Shown here: positions 18,967 through 27,991 of the stretch, piece by piece
How positions within the stretch are numbered: the stretch's first letter is position 1
Layout: every line of letters begins with the position of its first letter
Source of the DNA: Camelimonas abortus
GTDB lineage: Bacteria > Pseudomonadota > Alphaproteobacteria > Rhizobiales > Beijerinckiaceae
Reading direction: 5' to 3' (one strand)
Assembly (NCBI RefSeq): GCF_042647165.1
Contig: NZ_JBHRUV010000013.1
DNA: 64,000 nt
Notes under the pieces: model-generated
What the model was told of the DNA's origin: nothing
Seen by the model: the letters and a program-made list of their open reading frames with translations, nothing else
The model's database searches: none
Translations under genes and position numbers: made by a program

Positions 18967-20385
18967 TCACCAGCCTTCGCCGGCGTCCGGCGCGGCGGGC
19001 GTGCGCGCGCCGCCGGCGGCGACGAGGGCCACGAGATCGGCGATGGCGGCCACCGGCGTCACCCGGGCGCCGGCGTCGCCACCCTGGTCCGGCGGCGGCG
19101 GCGGCGATACCACCTGACGGAAACCCAGCTTCGCTGCCTCCCGCACCCGCGCCTGGGCCTGCACCACCGGACGCACCGAGCCCGAGAGGCCGATCTCGCC
19201 GAAAAACGCCGTGTCCGGCGGCAGCGGCCGCCCGGACAGCGACGACACCAGCGCCGCCGCCGCGGCGAGGTCCGCCGCCGGCTCGCCGATGCGCATGCCT
19301 CCGGCGATGTTGAGATAGACGTCGTGCTGGGCGAGGCGCACGCCGCCGTGCGCCTCCAGCACGGCGATGATCATGGCGAGGCGGCTGGAATCGAAGCCCA
19401 CCACCGCGCGCCGCGGCGTGCCGAGGGCGCTGGGCGCCACCAGCGCCTGCACCTCCACCAGCAGCGGCCGCGTGCCCTCCATGGCCGCCAGCACCGCCGT
19501 GCCCGGAGCGTTGAGATCGCGCCCGGCGAGAAACAGCGCCGAGGGGTTGGAGACCTCGCTCAGCCCCTGGCCGGTCATCTCGAAAACGCCGATCTCGTCG
19601 GTGGGGCCGAAGCGGTTCTTCACCGCCCGCAGGATGCGGAAATGGTGGCCGGCCTCGCCCTCGAAGGAGGCGACCGCGTCCACCATGTGCTCCACCACCC
19701 GCGGGCCGGCGATCTGGCCGTCCTTGGTGACGTGGCCCACCAGGATCAGCGCCGCGCCGGTGGTCTTGGCGAAACGGATCAGGTTCTGGGCGCTGGCCCG
19801 CACCTGGGTGACGGTGCCGGGGGCGGAATCCACCGCGCCGGTCCACATGGTCTGGATGGAGTCGATCACCACCAGGCGCGGCGGCTTTCCCTGGCCCAGG
19901 GTGACGATGATGTCCTCCACATTGGTTTCGGAGGCCAGCTCCACCGGCGCGTCGGCCAGCTGCAGCCGCTCGGCGCGCAGCCGCACCTGGGCCACCGCCT
20001 CCTCGCCCGAGATATAGGCCACCCGGTGGCCGGCGCGGGCCAGGCTGGCGCAGGCCTGGATCAGCAGCGTCGACTTGCCGATGCCCGGATCGCCGCCGAT
20101 CAGCACCACCGAGCCGCGCACGAAGCCGCCGCCGGTCACCCGGTCCAGCTCGGCCATGCCGGTGACCAGCCGCGGCGGCTCGGCGGTGTCGCCGCGCAGC
20201 CCCTCAAGGCGGAAGGCGCGGCCGCGCGCGCGCGCGGCCGCCGCCGGCGAGGCCCCGGCCACCGGCGCCGCCGGCGTCTCCTCGACCAGGGTGTTCCAGC
20301 TGTTGCAGGAGTCGCATTTGCCCTGCCAGCGCGGATGGGTCGCGCCGCAGGCCTGGCAGACGAACTGTCGTACGGCGCGGGCCAA
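18967..20385 (-). CDS. radA: DNA repair protein RadA
   Basis: 472 residues. RadA is a RecA-like hexameric helicase that extends D-loops during recombination. Domains in order: N-terminal C4 zinc finger (CQAC ... CDSC, residues 10-28), RecA-like ATPase with Walker A GGDPGIGKST, the diagnostic KNRFG motif (RAVKNRFGPTDEIG), and a Lon-protease-like C-terminal domain (from about 290; AFFGEIGLSGSVRPV). A Pro/Gly-rich stretch near the C terminus is slightly longer than usual. It starts 33 bases after the alr stop. Confidence 0.96.
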   Translation of the reverse strand: MARAVRQFVCQACGATHPRWQGKCDSCNSWNTLVEETPAAPVAGASPAAAARARGRAFRLEGLRGDTAEPPRLVTGMAELDRVTGGGFVRGSVVLIGGDPGIGKSTLLIQACASLARAGHRVAYISGEEAVAQVRLRAERLQLADAPVELASETNVEDIIVTLGQGKPPRLVVIDSIQTMWTGAVDSAPGTVTQVRASAQNLIRFAKTTGAALILVGHVTKDGQIAGPRVVEHMVDAVASFEGEAGHHFRILRAVKNRFGPTDEIGVFEMTGQGLSEVSNPSALFLAGRDLNAPGTAVLAAMEGTRPLLVEVQALVAPSALGTPRRAVVGFDSSRLAMIIAVLEAHGGVRLAQHDVYLNIAGGMRIGEPAADLAAAAALVSSLSGRPLPPDTAFFGEIGLSGSVRPVVQAQARVREAAKLGFRQVVSPPPPPDQGGDAGARVTPVAAIADLVALVAAGGARTPAAPDAGEGW

Positions 20386-20418
20386 GGGGGCTGTCCTCGT
20401 GTGACGGGGAGGGGGGCG

Positions 20419-21573
20419 TCAGGGCGCGGCGGGAGCCGCCGCCGGCGCGCCAGCGTAAATGCGCGCGTGCCGCCGGCCAAGGCTGGTGAGGATCTCGTAG
20501 CCGATGGTGCCCAGCCGGGCGGCCACCGTGTCCACGTCCAGCGCGTCGCCGATCACCGTGGCCCAGTCCCCGGCGCGCACCGCGCCGGCGGGCAGGGCGG
20601 AGACGTCCGCAGCCGCAAGATCCATGGAGACGGCGCCGGCGAAGGGACACAGCCTGCCGGAGACCAGCGCCGCGCCGCCGGGCAGGGGCTGGGCCGCGCC
20701 GTCATTGCGCACGCTGCCGGCGCGCGGAAAGCCGTCCGCATAGCCAAGCGAGAGGATGGCGACCCGCGCCGGCCCGGGGGCGCGCCAGCGGGCGTTGTAG
20801 CCCACCGTGTCGCCGGCGGCGACCTCGCGCACCTGGATGATCCGCGCCTCCAGCCGCACCACCGGCCGCATGGGATTGGGCCGCTCCGGCGTGGGGTTGC
20901 CGCCGTAAAGCGCATAGCCGGGACGGGTGAGGTCGAAATGCGGCGCCTGGGGCAGCATCACGCCGGAGGAATTGGCCAGCGACCGGCGCACCCGCGGCGG
21001 AAACGGCCGGACGATCTCGGTGAAACGGGCGATCTGGACGGCGTTGCGCGGATTGGCCGGCTCCTCGGAGGCGATGAAGTGGCTCATCACCAGCTCCAGC
21101 CACTCCGGCGGGCTGGCGGCGAGCGCCGCCGCCTCCCCGGCGGTGAGGCCAAGGCGGTTCATGCCGGTGTCCACCTGCACGCCGGCCGGCGCGCCGCCGG
21201 CCTCCCGCCGCCACTCCTCCAGCTGCGCCGGCGAGGCCAGGACCGGCCGCACCCCGGCGGCCGCCAGCCGGCGCGCCGCTCCCGGGGGCAGGCCGTTGAG
21301 CAGCCAGACGCAGGCGCCGGGAACGTCCGCCCGCAGCCGCAGCGCCTCGCTGGCGTGGGCGACGAAGAAGGTGCGGCAGCCGGCGGCGGCGAGCGCGCGC
21401 GTCGCCGGCCCCTGGCCGACGCCATAGGCGTCCGCCTTCACCACCGCGGCGCATTCCGCCGTTCCTGACGCCGCGCGCATGAAGCGCCAGTTGTCGGCCA
21501 GCGCGCCGAGGTCAATGGTGAGACGGCTCCCGGCCAGACCGGGAGGGACGTCGCCGGAAAACATGTCGTGCAT
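20419..21573 (-). CDS. alr: Alanine racemase
   Basis: 384 residues. It interconverts L- and D-alanine for peptidoglycan, using PLP. The PLP lysine is Lys46 in AAVVKADAYGVG; the second catalytic base is the Tyr of DTVGYNARW. Other family blocks are VQVDTGMNRLG, RPGYALYGG and LSLGYADGFPR. Single alr in this block between dnaB and radA, the order seen in many Hyphomicrobiales. Confidence 0.95.
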   Translation of the reverse strand: MHDMFSGDVPPGLAGSRLTIDLGALADNWRFMRAASGTAECAAVVKADAYGVGQGPATRALAAAGCRTFFVAHASEALRLRADVPGACVWLLNGLPPGAARRLAAAGVRPVLASPAQLEEWRREAGGAPAGVQVDTGMNRLGLTAGEAAALAASPPEWLELVMSHFIASEEPANPRNAVQIARFTEIVRPFPPRVRRSLANSSGVMLPQAPHFDLTRPGYALYGGNPTPERPNPMRPVVRLEARIIQVREVAAGDTVGYNARWRAPGPARVAILSLGYADGFPRAGSVRNDGAAQPLPGGAALVSGRLCPFAGAVSMDLAAADVSALPAGAVRAGDWATVIGDALDVDTVAARLGTIGYEILTSLGRRHARIYAGAPAAAPAAP

Positions 21574-21785
21574 CGCGTACCTGCGCTAGGGCCCGGAGCG
21601 GCTGGCCCGGAAAAAGAAAACGCGCCCGCGGCCCTGCGGCCGCGCGCGTCGCGTCGCCCTTCCTGTCCGTTCCGTCCCGCCGGGCCGGGCGCGGGCCGCG
21701 GCCGCCGGGGGGCTGATAGTGCACGCGCCGCCTGCCTGCGGCAAGCCCTGCCCAGGGACGCGGGGCCGGCGGCGCGCCGCGGGGA

Positions 21786-23276
21786 TCAGTAATGATCGGG
21801 CAGGCGGTCGCTCTGGGCGAGGTTGGAGAAGCGGGTGATCTCGGCCTCGAAGGCCAGCTGCACCGTGCCGGTGGGGCCGTGACGCTGCTTGCCGATGATG
21901 ACCTCGGCCTTGCCGTGGGCCTGGTCCATCTCCGCCTGCCACTTGAAGTGCTCCTCCGTGCCCGGGCGCGGCTCTTTCATCTTCAGGTAGTATTCGTCGC
22001 GGTAGACGAACAGCACCACGTCGGCGTCCTGCTCGATCGAGCCCGATTCACGCAGGTCCGAGAGCTGCGGACGCTTGTCGTCGCGCGCCTCCACCTGACG
22101 CGAGAGCTGCGAAAGGGCGATGATGGGGATGTTCAGCTCCTTGGCCAGCGCCTTCATGCCGGTGGTGATCTCGGTCATCTCCTGCACGCGGTTGTCCGAG
22201 CGCTTCGAGGAGCCGGAAAGCAGCTGCAGATAGTCCACCACCAGCAGGTCCAGGCCGCGCTGGCGCTTCAGCCGGCGGGCGCGCGCCGTGAGCTGGGCGA
22301 TGGAGATGCCGCCGGTCTGGTCGATGTACAGCGGCAGCGACTGCATCTCGCGCGCCGCGTCGGCGATGCGGATGAACTCCTCCTCCTGCAGGTCGCCGCG
22401 GCGGATCTTGTAGGAGGGCACGCCGGACTGCTCGGCGATGATGCGGTTGGCCAGCTGCTCGGCCGACATTTCCAGCGAGAAGAAGCCGACGATGCCGCCG
22501 CTCACCGTCTCCAGCGCGCCGTCCGGGCGCTTCTCCGCCCGCCAGGCCCTTGCGACGTTGAAGGCGATGTTGGTGGCCAGCGAGGTTTTGCCCATGGCCG
22601 GGCGGCCGGCGAGGATGATCAGGTCCGAGCGCTGCAGGCCGCCCATTTTCTGGTCGAGATCGGTGAGGCCGGTGGCGATGCCGGAGAGCTTGCCCTCGCG
22701 CCGGTAGGCGGCCGCCGCCATGTCGATGGCCTCGGCGAGGGCCGCGCCGAACGACATGAAGCCGCCGTCGTAGCGGCCGGTTTCGGCCAGGGCGTAGAGC
22801 TTGCGCTCGGCCTCCTCGATCTGGTCGCGCGGCGAGGACTCCACCGGCGCGTCATAGGCGAGGTTGACCATGTCGCTGCCGAGGTTGATCAGCTCGCGCC
22901 GGATGGCGAGGTCATAGATCGCCCGCCCGTAATGCTCGGCGTTGATGATGGTCGTGGCTTCGGCGGCGAGGCGCGCCATGTACTGGGCGCTGGTGACGCC
23001 GCCCCCCAGGTCCAGGTCCTGGAGGAAGGTCTTCATGGTGATGGGGGTGGCGATCTTGCCGGCGCGGATCAGCTGCGCGGCCACCTCGTATATCCGCCGG
23101 TGCGCCCCGATGTAGAAGTGCTCCGGACTGAGGAAGTCCGACACCCGGTAATAGGCGTCGTTGTTGATCATGATGGCGCCCAGCAGCGCCATCTCGGCCT
23201 CAAGGTTATGGGGCGGGACGCGGTGAGCCGGTTCCGCAGCTGCTTCCAGATGCGTGACGAGCGCGTTTGCAGACAT
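21786..23276 (-). CDS. dnaB: Replicative DNA helicase DnaB
   Basis: 496 residues. The hexameric helicase at the fork. The N-terminal domain (PPHNLEAEMALLGAIM, residues 21-36) binds primase; the linker is followed by the RecA-like motor with Walker A GRPAMGKTS (224-232), FFSLEMSAEQLANRI, LLVVDYLQLLSG, and SQLSRQVEARDDKRPQLSDL. No intein is present. Downstream of the rplI gene and upstream of alr on the same strand; the rplI terminator separates it from the ribosomal block, so it probably has its own promoter in 23277-23430. Confidence 0.97.
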   Translation of the reverse strand: MSANALVTHLEAAAEPAHRVPPHNLEAEMALLGAIMINNDAYYRVSDFLSPEHFYIGAHRRIYEVAAQLIRAGKIATPITMKTFLQDLDLGGGVTSAQYMARLAAEATTIINAEHYGRAIYDLAIRRELINLGSDMVNLAYDAPVESSPRDQIEEAERKLYALAETGRYDGGFMSFGAALAEAIDMAAAAYRREGKLSGIATGLTDLDQKMGGLQRSDLIILAGRPAMGKTSLATNIAFNVARAWRAEKRPDGALETVSGGIVGFFSLEMSAEQLANRIIAEQSGVPSYKIRRGDLQEEEFIRIADAAREMQSLPLYIDQTGGISIAQLTARARRLKRQRGLDLLVVDYLQLLSGSSKRSDNRVQEMTEITTGMKALAKELNIPIIALSQLSRQVEARDDKRPQLSDLRESGSIEQDADVVLFVYRDEYYLKMKEPRPGTEEHFKWQAEMDQAHGKAEVIIGKQRHGPTGTVQLAFEAEITRFSNLAQSDRLPDHY

Positions 23277-23432
23277 GTTTCACCAGACCACTGACCACGA
23301 CGGGGCGAAGGCGATTTGTACCACGCGCCGCGCCCGGCCGGGGAACATTCGGCGCGAGCCGACCCCGCCGGCGCGGCCGGGGCCACGTTGTTAACAGCGA
23401 TTCACAGCCGCGGGCCGCCGGGGGCGCGGCGC

Positions 23433-23461
23433 AAAAAAAGGGGGGCTCCGCAGAGCCCCCC
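23433..23461 (-). terminator. Terminator of the rpsF-rpsR-DUF2232-rplI operon
   Basis: On the minus strand a perfect 9-bp stem (23453-23461 with 23440-23448), a 4-base loop and a T7 tract, 29 bases after the rplI stop. Confidence 0.92.
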
Positions 23462-23489
23462 GACCGTTTCCGCAGCGCGGATGACGGGA

Positions 23490-24056
23490 TCAGAGCTCGA
23501 CGCCGTCGCCGGCGTCGGCGAGCGCGGCGCCGACCTCAAGGCCGAGGTCATCGAGGCTGGTCTCCTCGCGCACGATGGCTTCCTCGCCGCGGGCCTGGCG
23601 CTCGGCCTCCTCGGCGGAGCGGGCGACGTTGATGGTGACGGTGACCTCAACCTCGGGGTGCAGGCGGATGGTGACCTCATGCAGGCCCAGGGTCTTGAGC
23701 GGGGCGTTGAGGGCGACCTGCTGGCGCGCCACCGAGAAGCCGCCGGCGGTGACCGTCTCGGCGATGTCGCGGGTGGAGACCGAACCATACAGCACGCCGG
23801 TCTCGCCGGCCTGGCGGATGATGACGAAGGTCTGGCCGTTGAGCGACTCGGCGACCTTCTCGGCCTCGGCGCGACGCTCCAGGTTGCGGGCCTCGAGCTG
23901 GGCGCGCTGCTCCTCGAAGCGGGCGAGATTGGCCTTGGTGGCGCGCAGCGCCTTGCCCTGCGGCAGCAGGTAGTTGCGGGCGAAGCCGTCCTTGACGCGG
24001 ACGGTGTCGCCCATCTGGCCCAGCTTGGCGATGCGCTCGAGAAGAATGACCTGCAT
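23490..24056 (-). CDS. rplI: 50S ribosomal protein L9
   Basis: 188 residues, longer than the E. coli protein (149) because of a C-terminal extension, as usual in alphaproteobacteria. The N-terminal domain is QVILLERIAKLGQMGDTVRV followed by KDGFARNYLLPQGKA, binding 23S rRNA at the L1 stalk base. A long central helix (about 40-75) links to the C-terminal domain (LYGSVSTRDIAE). The extension after about 150 is acidic and rich in Glu and Ala. Last gene of the rpsF operon. Confidence 0.97.
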   Translation of the reverse strand: MQVILLERIAKLGQMGDTVRVKDGFARNYLLPQGKALRATKANLARFEEQRAQLEARNLERRAEAEKVAESLNGQTFVIIRQAGETGVLYGSVSTRDIAETVTAGGFSVARQQVALNAPLKTLGLHEVTIRLHPEVEVTVTINVARSAEEAERQARGEEAIVREETSLDDLGLEVGAALADAGDGVEL

Positions 24057-24095
24057 TGTGTTGCTCCTGTCAGGTAACCGGTTGCGCCGCCGCCA

Positions 24096-25073
24096 TCAGG
24101 CGTCGTTGGCCGGCGGCGGGGGGGCGCCGGCGCCGTTGCGACGGAACGCCCGCGTAATGGTTTCAAGAACGCCGCCGACGGCCAGCGCCGGGACGATCCA
24201 GACGAAAAACGGAATCATCAGCGCGTAGAGGGTCGCGAGCACGAAGGGGCGCGCCGTCTTGCCGCGCAGGGCCGCATGCAGCGCGCCAAGGCACTGCAGC
24301 GCGTAGGCCGCGCCGAAACTGCCGGTGAGCGCCGCGCCGGCCACCCCCGCCACCCCGCCCGCCAGCGTGGCCAGGGCGAAGGCGACGGCGAAGACGCCGA
24401 GCGCCGCAAACGGCATGCGCGCCGCCGCCAGCTCCGGCCACGGCCGCGCAAGACGGCCGGAGGCGGCGACGATGCGCGCCGCCAGCCACAGGTTGAGCGC
24501 CTGCATCGGCACGAAGGAGGCCGCCACCAGCAGCGGCGCCGCCTTCACCACCGTGGCGACGAACGCGGCCTCGTCCATGCCCTCCGGCAGCGCCGGCGCG
24601 CCGTTTCCGGAGCCGGCGCGCAGCATGGCCGACAGCGCCTCGCTCATGGTGCGCTCATAGGCGGCGAGCGAGCCGCCGATGGAAAACACCCCCAGCAGCG
24701 TGACGAAAGCGGCCACGCCCGCCAGCCAGAACAGCAGCCGGCCTGACGGATACCACTCCGTGCTCCCGTGGGCGCCGGGGCGGCCGAGCAGCGCAAGATA
24801 GCCCAGCCACCACGCCGGCAGCGCCACGCCGACCCCATAGGTGAGGCCGGTGAGCGCGCCGCCCGAGGCGCGGAAGGCGACGGCGCACGTCGCCATGCCG
24901 GTGGCGGCCGCGATCAGGCCGGTGACATGCCGCCAGCCAAGGGTGACGAGAAAAACGGGAAGGGGAGCGAGATAGGACAGCAGCAGCGCGGCCGGCGATC
25001 CGGAGATCACCACCGTGAACAGGAGGGCTGAGGCGAGCCCCGCCCCGACGCCTGTCAGGATCTGTGTCGGCAT
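24096..25073 (-). CDS. DUF2232 integral membrane protein
   Basis: 325 residues with about eight hydrophobic helices and a proline-rich C-terminal end. The N terminus (TQILTGVGAGLASALLF) and its place between rpsR and rplI match the DUF2232 family of alphaproteobacteria. Function unknown; the fold resembles small-molecule transporter or S-component-like membrane proteins, which is only a guess. Co-transcribed with ribosomal genes (209 bases after rpsR, 39 before rplI). Confidence 0.85.
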   Translation of the reverse strand: MPTQILTGVGAGLASALLFTVVISGSPAALLLSYLAPLPVFLVTLGWRHVTGLIAAATGMATCAVAFRASGGALTGLTYGVGVALPAWWLGYLALLGRPGAHGSTEWYPSGRLLFWLAGVAAFVTLLGVFSIGGSLAAYERTMSEALSAMLRAGSGNGAPALPEGMDEAAFVATVVKAAPLLVAASFVPMQALNLWLAARIVAASGRLARPWPELAAARMPFAALGVFAVAFALATLAGGVAGVAGAALTGSFGAAYALQCLGALHAALRGKTARPFVLATLYALMIPFFVWIVPALAVGGVLETITRAFRRNGAGAPPPPANDA

Positions 25074-25282
25074 GGTCCTGCTGTCCCGCTGCGTTCCGCA
25101 GGGTTAGGGGAGGCGCGCGGCCGCCCCAACATACCGGTCCCGCAGGACCGGCGGCTTCCATCTCTGTGCGTGGCGCCGTCAGGCGCCGCCGGCCGCATGG
25201 CGCCGGCGGAAGGCGCGGCCCCGGCGCGGACGCCGGGGAGACCTGGCGAAGGCGGGCGCCGCGGGGCGCCCGCAAGTCGCGA

Positions 25283-25519
25283 TCAGCGGATCACGAACGG
25301 CAGCAGGCCGAGGAAGCGGGCGCGCTTGATGGCCTGCGCCAGCTCACGCTGCTTCTTGGCCGAAACCGCGGTGATGCGCGAGGGCACGATCTTGCCGCGC
25401 TCGGAGATGTAGCGCGACAGCAGGCGCGTGTCCTTGTAGTCGATCTTCGGCGCGTTCGGGCCCGAGAACGGGCAGGTCTTGCGACGGCGGAAGAAGGGGC
25501 GACGCGGAGCAGTGGCCAT
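25283..25519 (-). CDS. rpsR: 30S ribosomal protein S18
   Basis: 78 residues, full length. Basic N terminus (RRPFFRRRKTCPFS) and the core IDYKDTRLLSRYISERGKI, then ITAVSAKKQRELAQAIKRA, are diagnostic. S18 pairs with S6 on the platform of the 30S subunit. The start lies 2 bases after the rpsF stop, so translation is coupled. Confidence 0.98.
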   Translation of the reverse strand: MATAPRRPFFRRRKTCPFSGPNAPKIDYKDTRLLSRYISERGKIVPSRITAVSAKKQRELAQAIKRARFLGLLPFVIR

Positions 25520-25521
25520 GA

Positions 25522-25950
25522 TCAGTTCTCCTCGCTGGAAGCAGCGGCCTGCTCGGCCTCACGGTTGCGGTCGCGGCCGCCGCGGCGCTGGCCGCGCTCG
25601 CCGTCGCGGTCGCGACGGTCGTCACGGTCACGCTTCTGCAGCATGGCGGACGGACCTTCCTCATGCGCCTCCACGCGGATGGTCATGAAGCGCAGAACGT
25701 CCTCGCTGATGCGCATCTGGCGCTCCATCTCGGCCACCGCGGCGTGCGGGGCGTCGATGTTCATGAGCGCGAAGTGCGCCTTGCGGTTCTTCTTGATGCG
25801 GTAGGCGAGCGACTTGACGCCCCAGGTCTCCACCTTGCGGACAGCGCCGCCGTGGGCCTCGATAACGCCCTTGAATTGCTCGATCAGCGTCTCAACCTGC
25901 GCTGCGCTGATGTCCTGGCGGGCCAGGAAAACGTGTTCGTAAAGCGCCAT
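25522..25950 (-). CDS. rpsF: 30S ribosomal protein S6
   Basis: 142 residues. The S6 core is YEHVFLARQDISAAQVETL through YRIKKNRKAHFALMNIDA (residues 3-75). The C-terminal tail (from about 105) is highly charged and repetitive (Arg/Asp/Gly), typical of alphaproteobacterial S6. Start at 25950 chosen over an upstream in-frame Met at 26310 because the latter would add 120 unrelated residues; an AGAGG ribosome site precedes the ATG. First gene of the rpsF-rpsR-DUF2232-rplI operon. Confidence 0.97.
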   Translation of the reverse strand: MALYEHVFLARQDISAAQVETLIEQFKGVIEAHGGAVRKVETWGVKSLAYRIKKNRKAHFALMNIDAPHAAVAEMERQMRISEDVLRFMTIRVEAHEEGPSAMLQKRDRDDRRDRDGERGQRRGGRDRNREAEQAAASSEEN

Positions 25951-26497
25951 AAAGCGGGCCTCTTTCTCTGCTGTCACGCCGCTCCGGCGCAGAGCCCTCC
26001 GAGCCTCGCCATTGCAAGGCCCGAGCGCGGGTTCGAAGGCGGAAACACCGGACGTGGACCTCATGTCCGCCGCATGGCGCGGCTGTCCGTTCAGCTTCCG
26101 GCCAGAGCCGGCATGGAGCCGCTCCCCTATACCAACCCGCCGCCGATGGCAAGGCCGCGGCGCGCGAAACGCCGCCGCCGCCGCCGTTTTCCCGCGCTCC
26201 CGCGCCTTTTCCCGCCGCCGCGTCCCCGCGGCGCAGGCCGCGTCCCTGGGGCGCCGGCCGCGCGGTTTCCGTTGCGCACGGGCCGGGCGGCCATGGCGTC
26301 GCGCGCTCACGACGCACGTTGAATCAGGGCGCGAAGCGGATATTCTTCGGCGTTCGTCCCAGATTGAAAGTCATGTTCGCCGGAGGCGGCCGGAGATTCC
26401 CGGGGGAATGGCCGGCGGGGGCGCCGTCAGCTGCGTCAGCGGCGCGGGGGGCTCTGGCGGACAGGCGATCCGGGCGGCGGGGGGCCAGGAGGATCAG
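25951..26497. promoter_or_regulatory. Divergent region between rpsF and the GGDEF-like gene
   Basis: 547 bases with no supported gene. It must hold the rpsF promoter/leader on the minus strand and the promoter of the plus-strand membrane-protein gene. I could not identify an S6:S18 leader motif by eye. Open frames here are G+C shadows. Confidence 0.4.
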
Positions 26498-27991
26498 GTG
26501 GGACTTCAGTTCGCGACGATACTGAGCGTGGTCGCCGTCATCGCCGGCGCCCAGGGGGCGCTGCTCGCCTTTCTGTGGCTGACGGACCGGCGCTCCGGCC
26601 TGTCCGGCTGGTGGTCGGCGGCGCTGTGCGCGCTCGCCGCCGGCTGCGGTCTCGCGGTGTGGCGAGCCGCCGGGGCGCCCTTTGCGGTGGGCGTGCTCGC
26701 CGGCGGCCTCCTCCTGTTCTCCGCAGGGCTGATCTGGCAGGCGCTGCGGTTCTTTGAAGGCCGCCCGGCGGTATGGCCGGCGCTGGCCGGCGCGCCGCTG
26801 GCGTGGATGGCCGGCGTGACGCTGGTTGCGGACCAGCTGGACCCGCAGAAGGCCGCCAACACCGCCGGCTTCATGCTCGCCGTGCTGCTGGGGCTCGCCC
26901 TCTACGAGACCCTGCGCGCCCGGCGCGAGGCGCTGCCTTCGCGGCCGCTGCTGGCGGCGTCGCTCGCCGTCGCGATCTTCTGCCTGCTCGTCCAGCTGGT
27001 CATCTCCCTGCGCGCCGACTGGATCGCCGTGAACCATCTGGCCGGCGACCCGGCCGGCTCCTGGGGCGTGTGGCTGGCGCTGGCCGCCGGCATCTCCATC
27101 TCCACCGCCGCGGCCATGGCTTTCGGGATGTCGCGCGAGCGGCGCGAGCAGTCGCTGGACGTGATGGCGGGAATTGATCCGGACACCGGCGCGCTGCGCA
27201 CCGGCGCCTTTCTCGGCCCGGCCTCGCGGCTGGTGGCGGCGCAGCACCGCCAGGGCGGGATGGTGACCTTCGCGCGCGTCGCGTTCGACGGCGAGGACCA
27301 GACCGCCGTGGAGGGGCGGCTGCGCCAGGTGCATGAGCGGCTGATGGCGCGGGCGCGCGCCGCCGACATTTCCGCGCGTTTCGGGCCGGGGGTGATCGCC
27401 GTGGTGATGCCGGACGTGTCGCCGGAGGCGGCCGGGGTCCTGCTGCGGCGCGTGCTCGATTCGTGCCCGCGGGCGTGGGGCGAGGGCGGGCGGCGCGTGC
27501 GCGTGCGCGCCCGGGTGGGCCTCGCCAGCTCGGCCGACGTCGGTCACGACCTGCGGGCGCTGATGCAGGCCGCCGAAGCGGCCAGCGACGACGCCGGAGA
27601 GCAGGACGGGCCCGACGACGCCTTCGCCGACCGGCTGGCGATCTACTCCGGCGCGCGGCGCACGGTGCGGCGCGCCGCGGGCATGTGGCCGGGCGGCGGC
27701 ATGGACGCGGACGGTTCAGGCGGCGACGCGCTGGTCGAGGAAGCGGAGCGTGCGGCTCAGGGCCAGGGCGGCGGCGGCGGGGTCGTGGCTTTCCCGGGCG
27801 TCGCAGTTGAACCCGTGGCCGGCGTCGTAAAGATGGACCTCGAACAGGCCGGGGTGACGCGCCTGGACGGCCAGGACGCCGTCCACCGGAATATGGGCGT
27901 CGCGCCGGGCGAAATGGCCGAGCACCGGGCACAGCGGCGTCAGGTGGCCGAGGGCGTCGATCCCGCCGCCGTAATAGACGACCGCCGCTGA
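26498..27991 (+). CDS. Multi-pass membrane protein with degenerate GGDEF domain
   Basis: 497 residues from the GTG at 26498, chosen because a perfect AGGAGG lies 5 bases upstream. About seven membrane helices fill residues 5-210. A cytoplasmic domain (about 220-400) begins DVMAGIDPDTGALRTGAFLG, the usual entry of diguanylate cyclase domains (DPLTGLxNR), and continues to ISARFGPGVIAVVMPD where the active GGDEF loop should be. The signature is GPGVI, so cyclase activity is unlikely; a GTP or c-di-GMP sensing role, or none, is possible. Residues 407-497 are encoded antisense to the dienelactone hydrolase gene and resemble no domain, so the true C terminus may be shorter. Confidence 0.65.
   Translation: MGLQFATILSVVAVIAGAQGALLAFLWLTDRRSGLSGWWSAALCALAAGCGLAVWRAAGAPFAVGVLAGGLLLFSAGLIWQALRFFEGRPAVWPALAGAPLAWMAGVTLVADQLDPQKAANTAGFMLAVLLGLALYETLRARREALPSRPLLAASLAVAIFCLLVQLVISLRADWIAVNHLAGDPAGSWGVWLALAAGISISTAAAMAFGMSRERREQSLDVMAGIDPDTGALRTGAFLGPASRLVAAQHRQGGMVTFARVAFDGEDQTAVEGRLRQVHERLMARARAADISARFGPGVIAVVMPDVSPEAAGVLLRRVLDSCPRAWGEGGRRVRVRARVGLASSADVGHDLRALMQAAEAASDDAGEQDGPDDAFADRLAIYSGARRTVRRAAGMWPGGGMDADGSGGDALVEEAERAAQGQGGGGGVVAFPGVAVEPVAGVVKMDLEQAGVTRLDGQDAVHRNMGVAPGEMAEHRAQRRQVAEGVDPAAVIDDRR

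Noticed and set aside
26025..26045. GGGTTCGAAGG resembling a tRNA T-loop
   Set aside because: No acceptor stem or anticodon arm can be built around it. No tRNA was found in the window.
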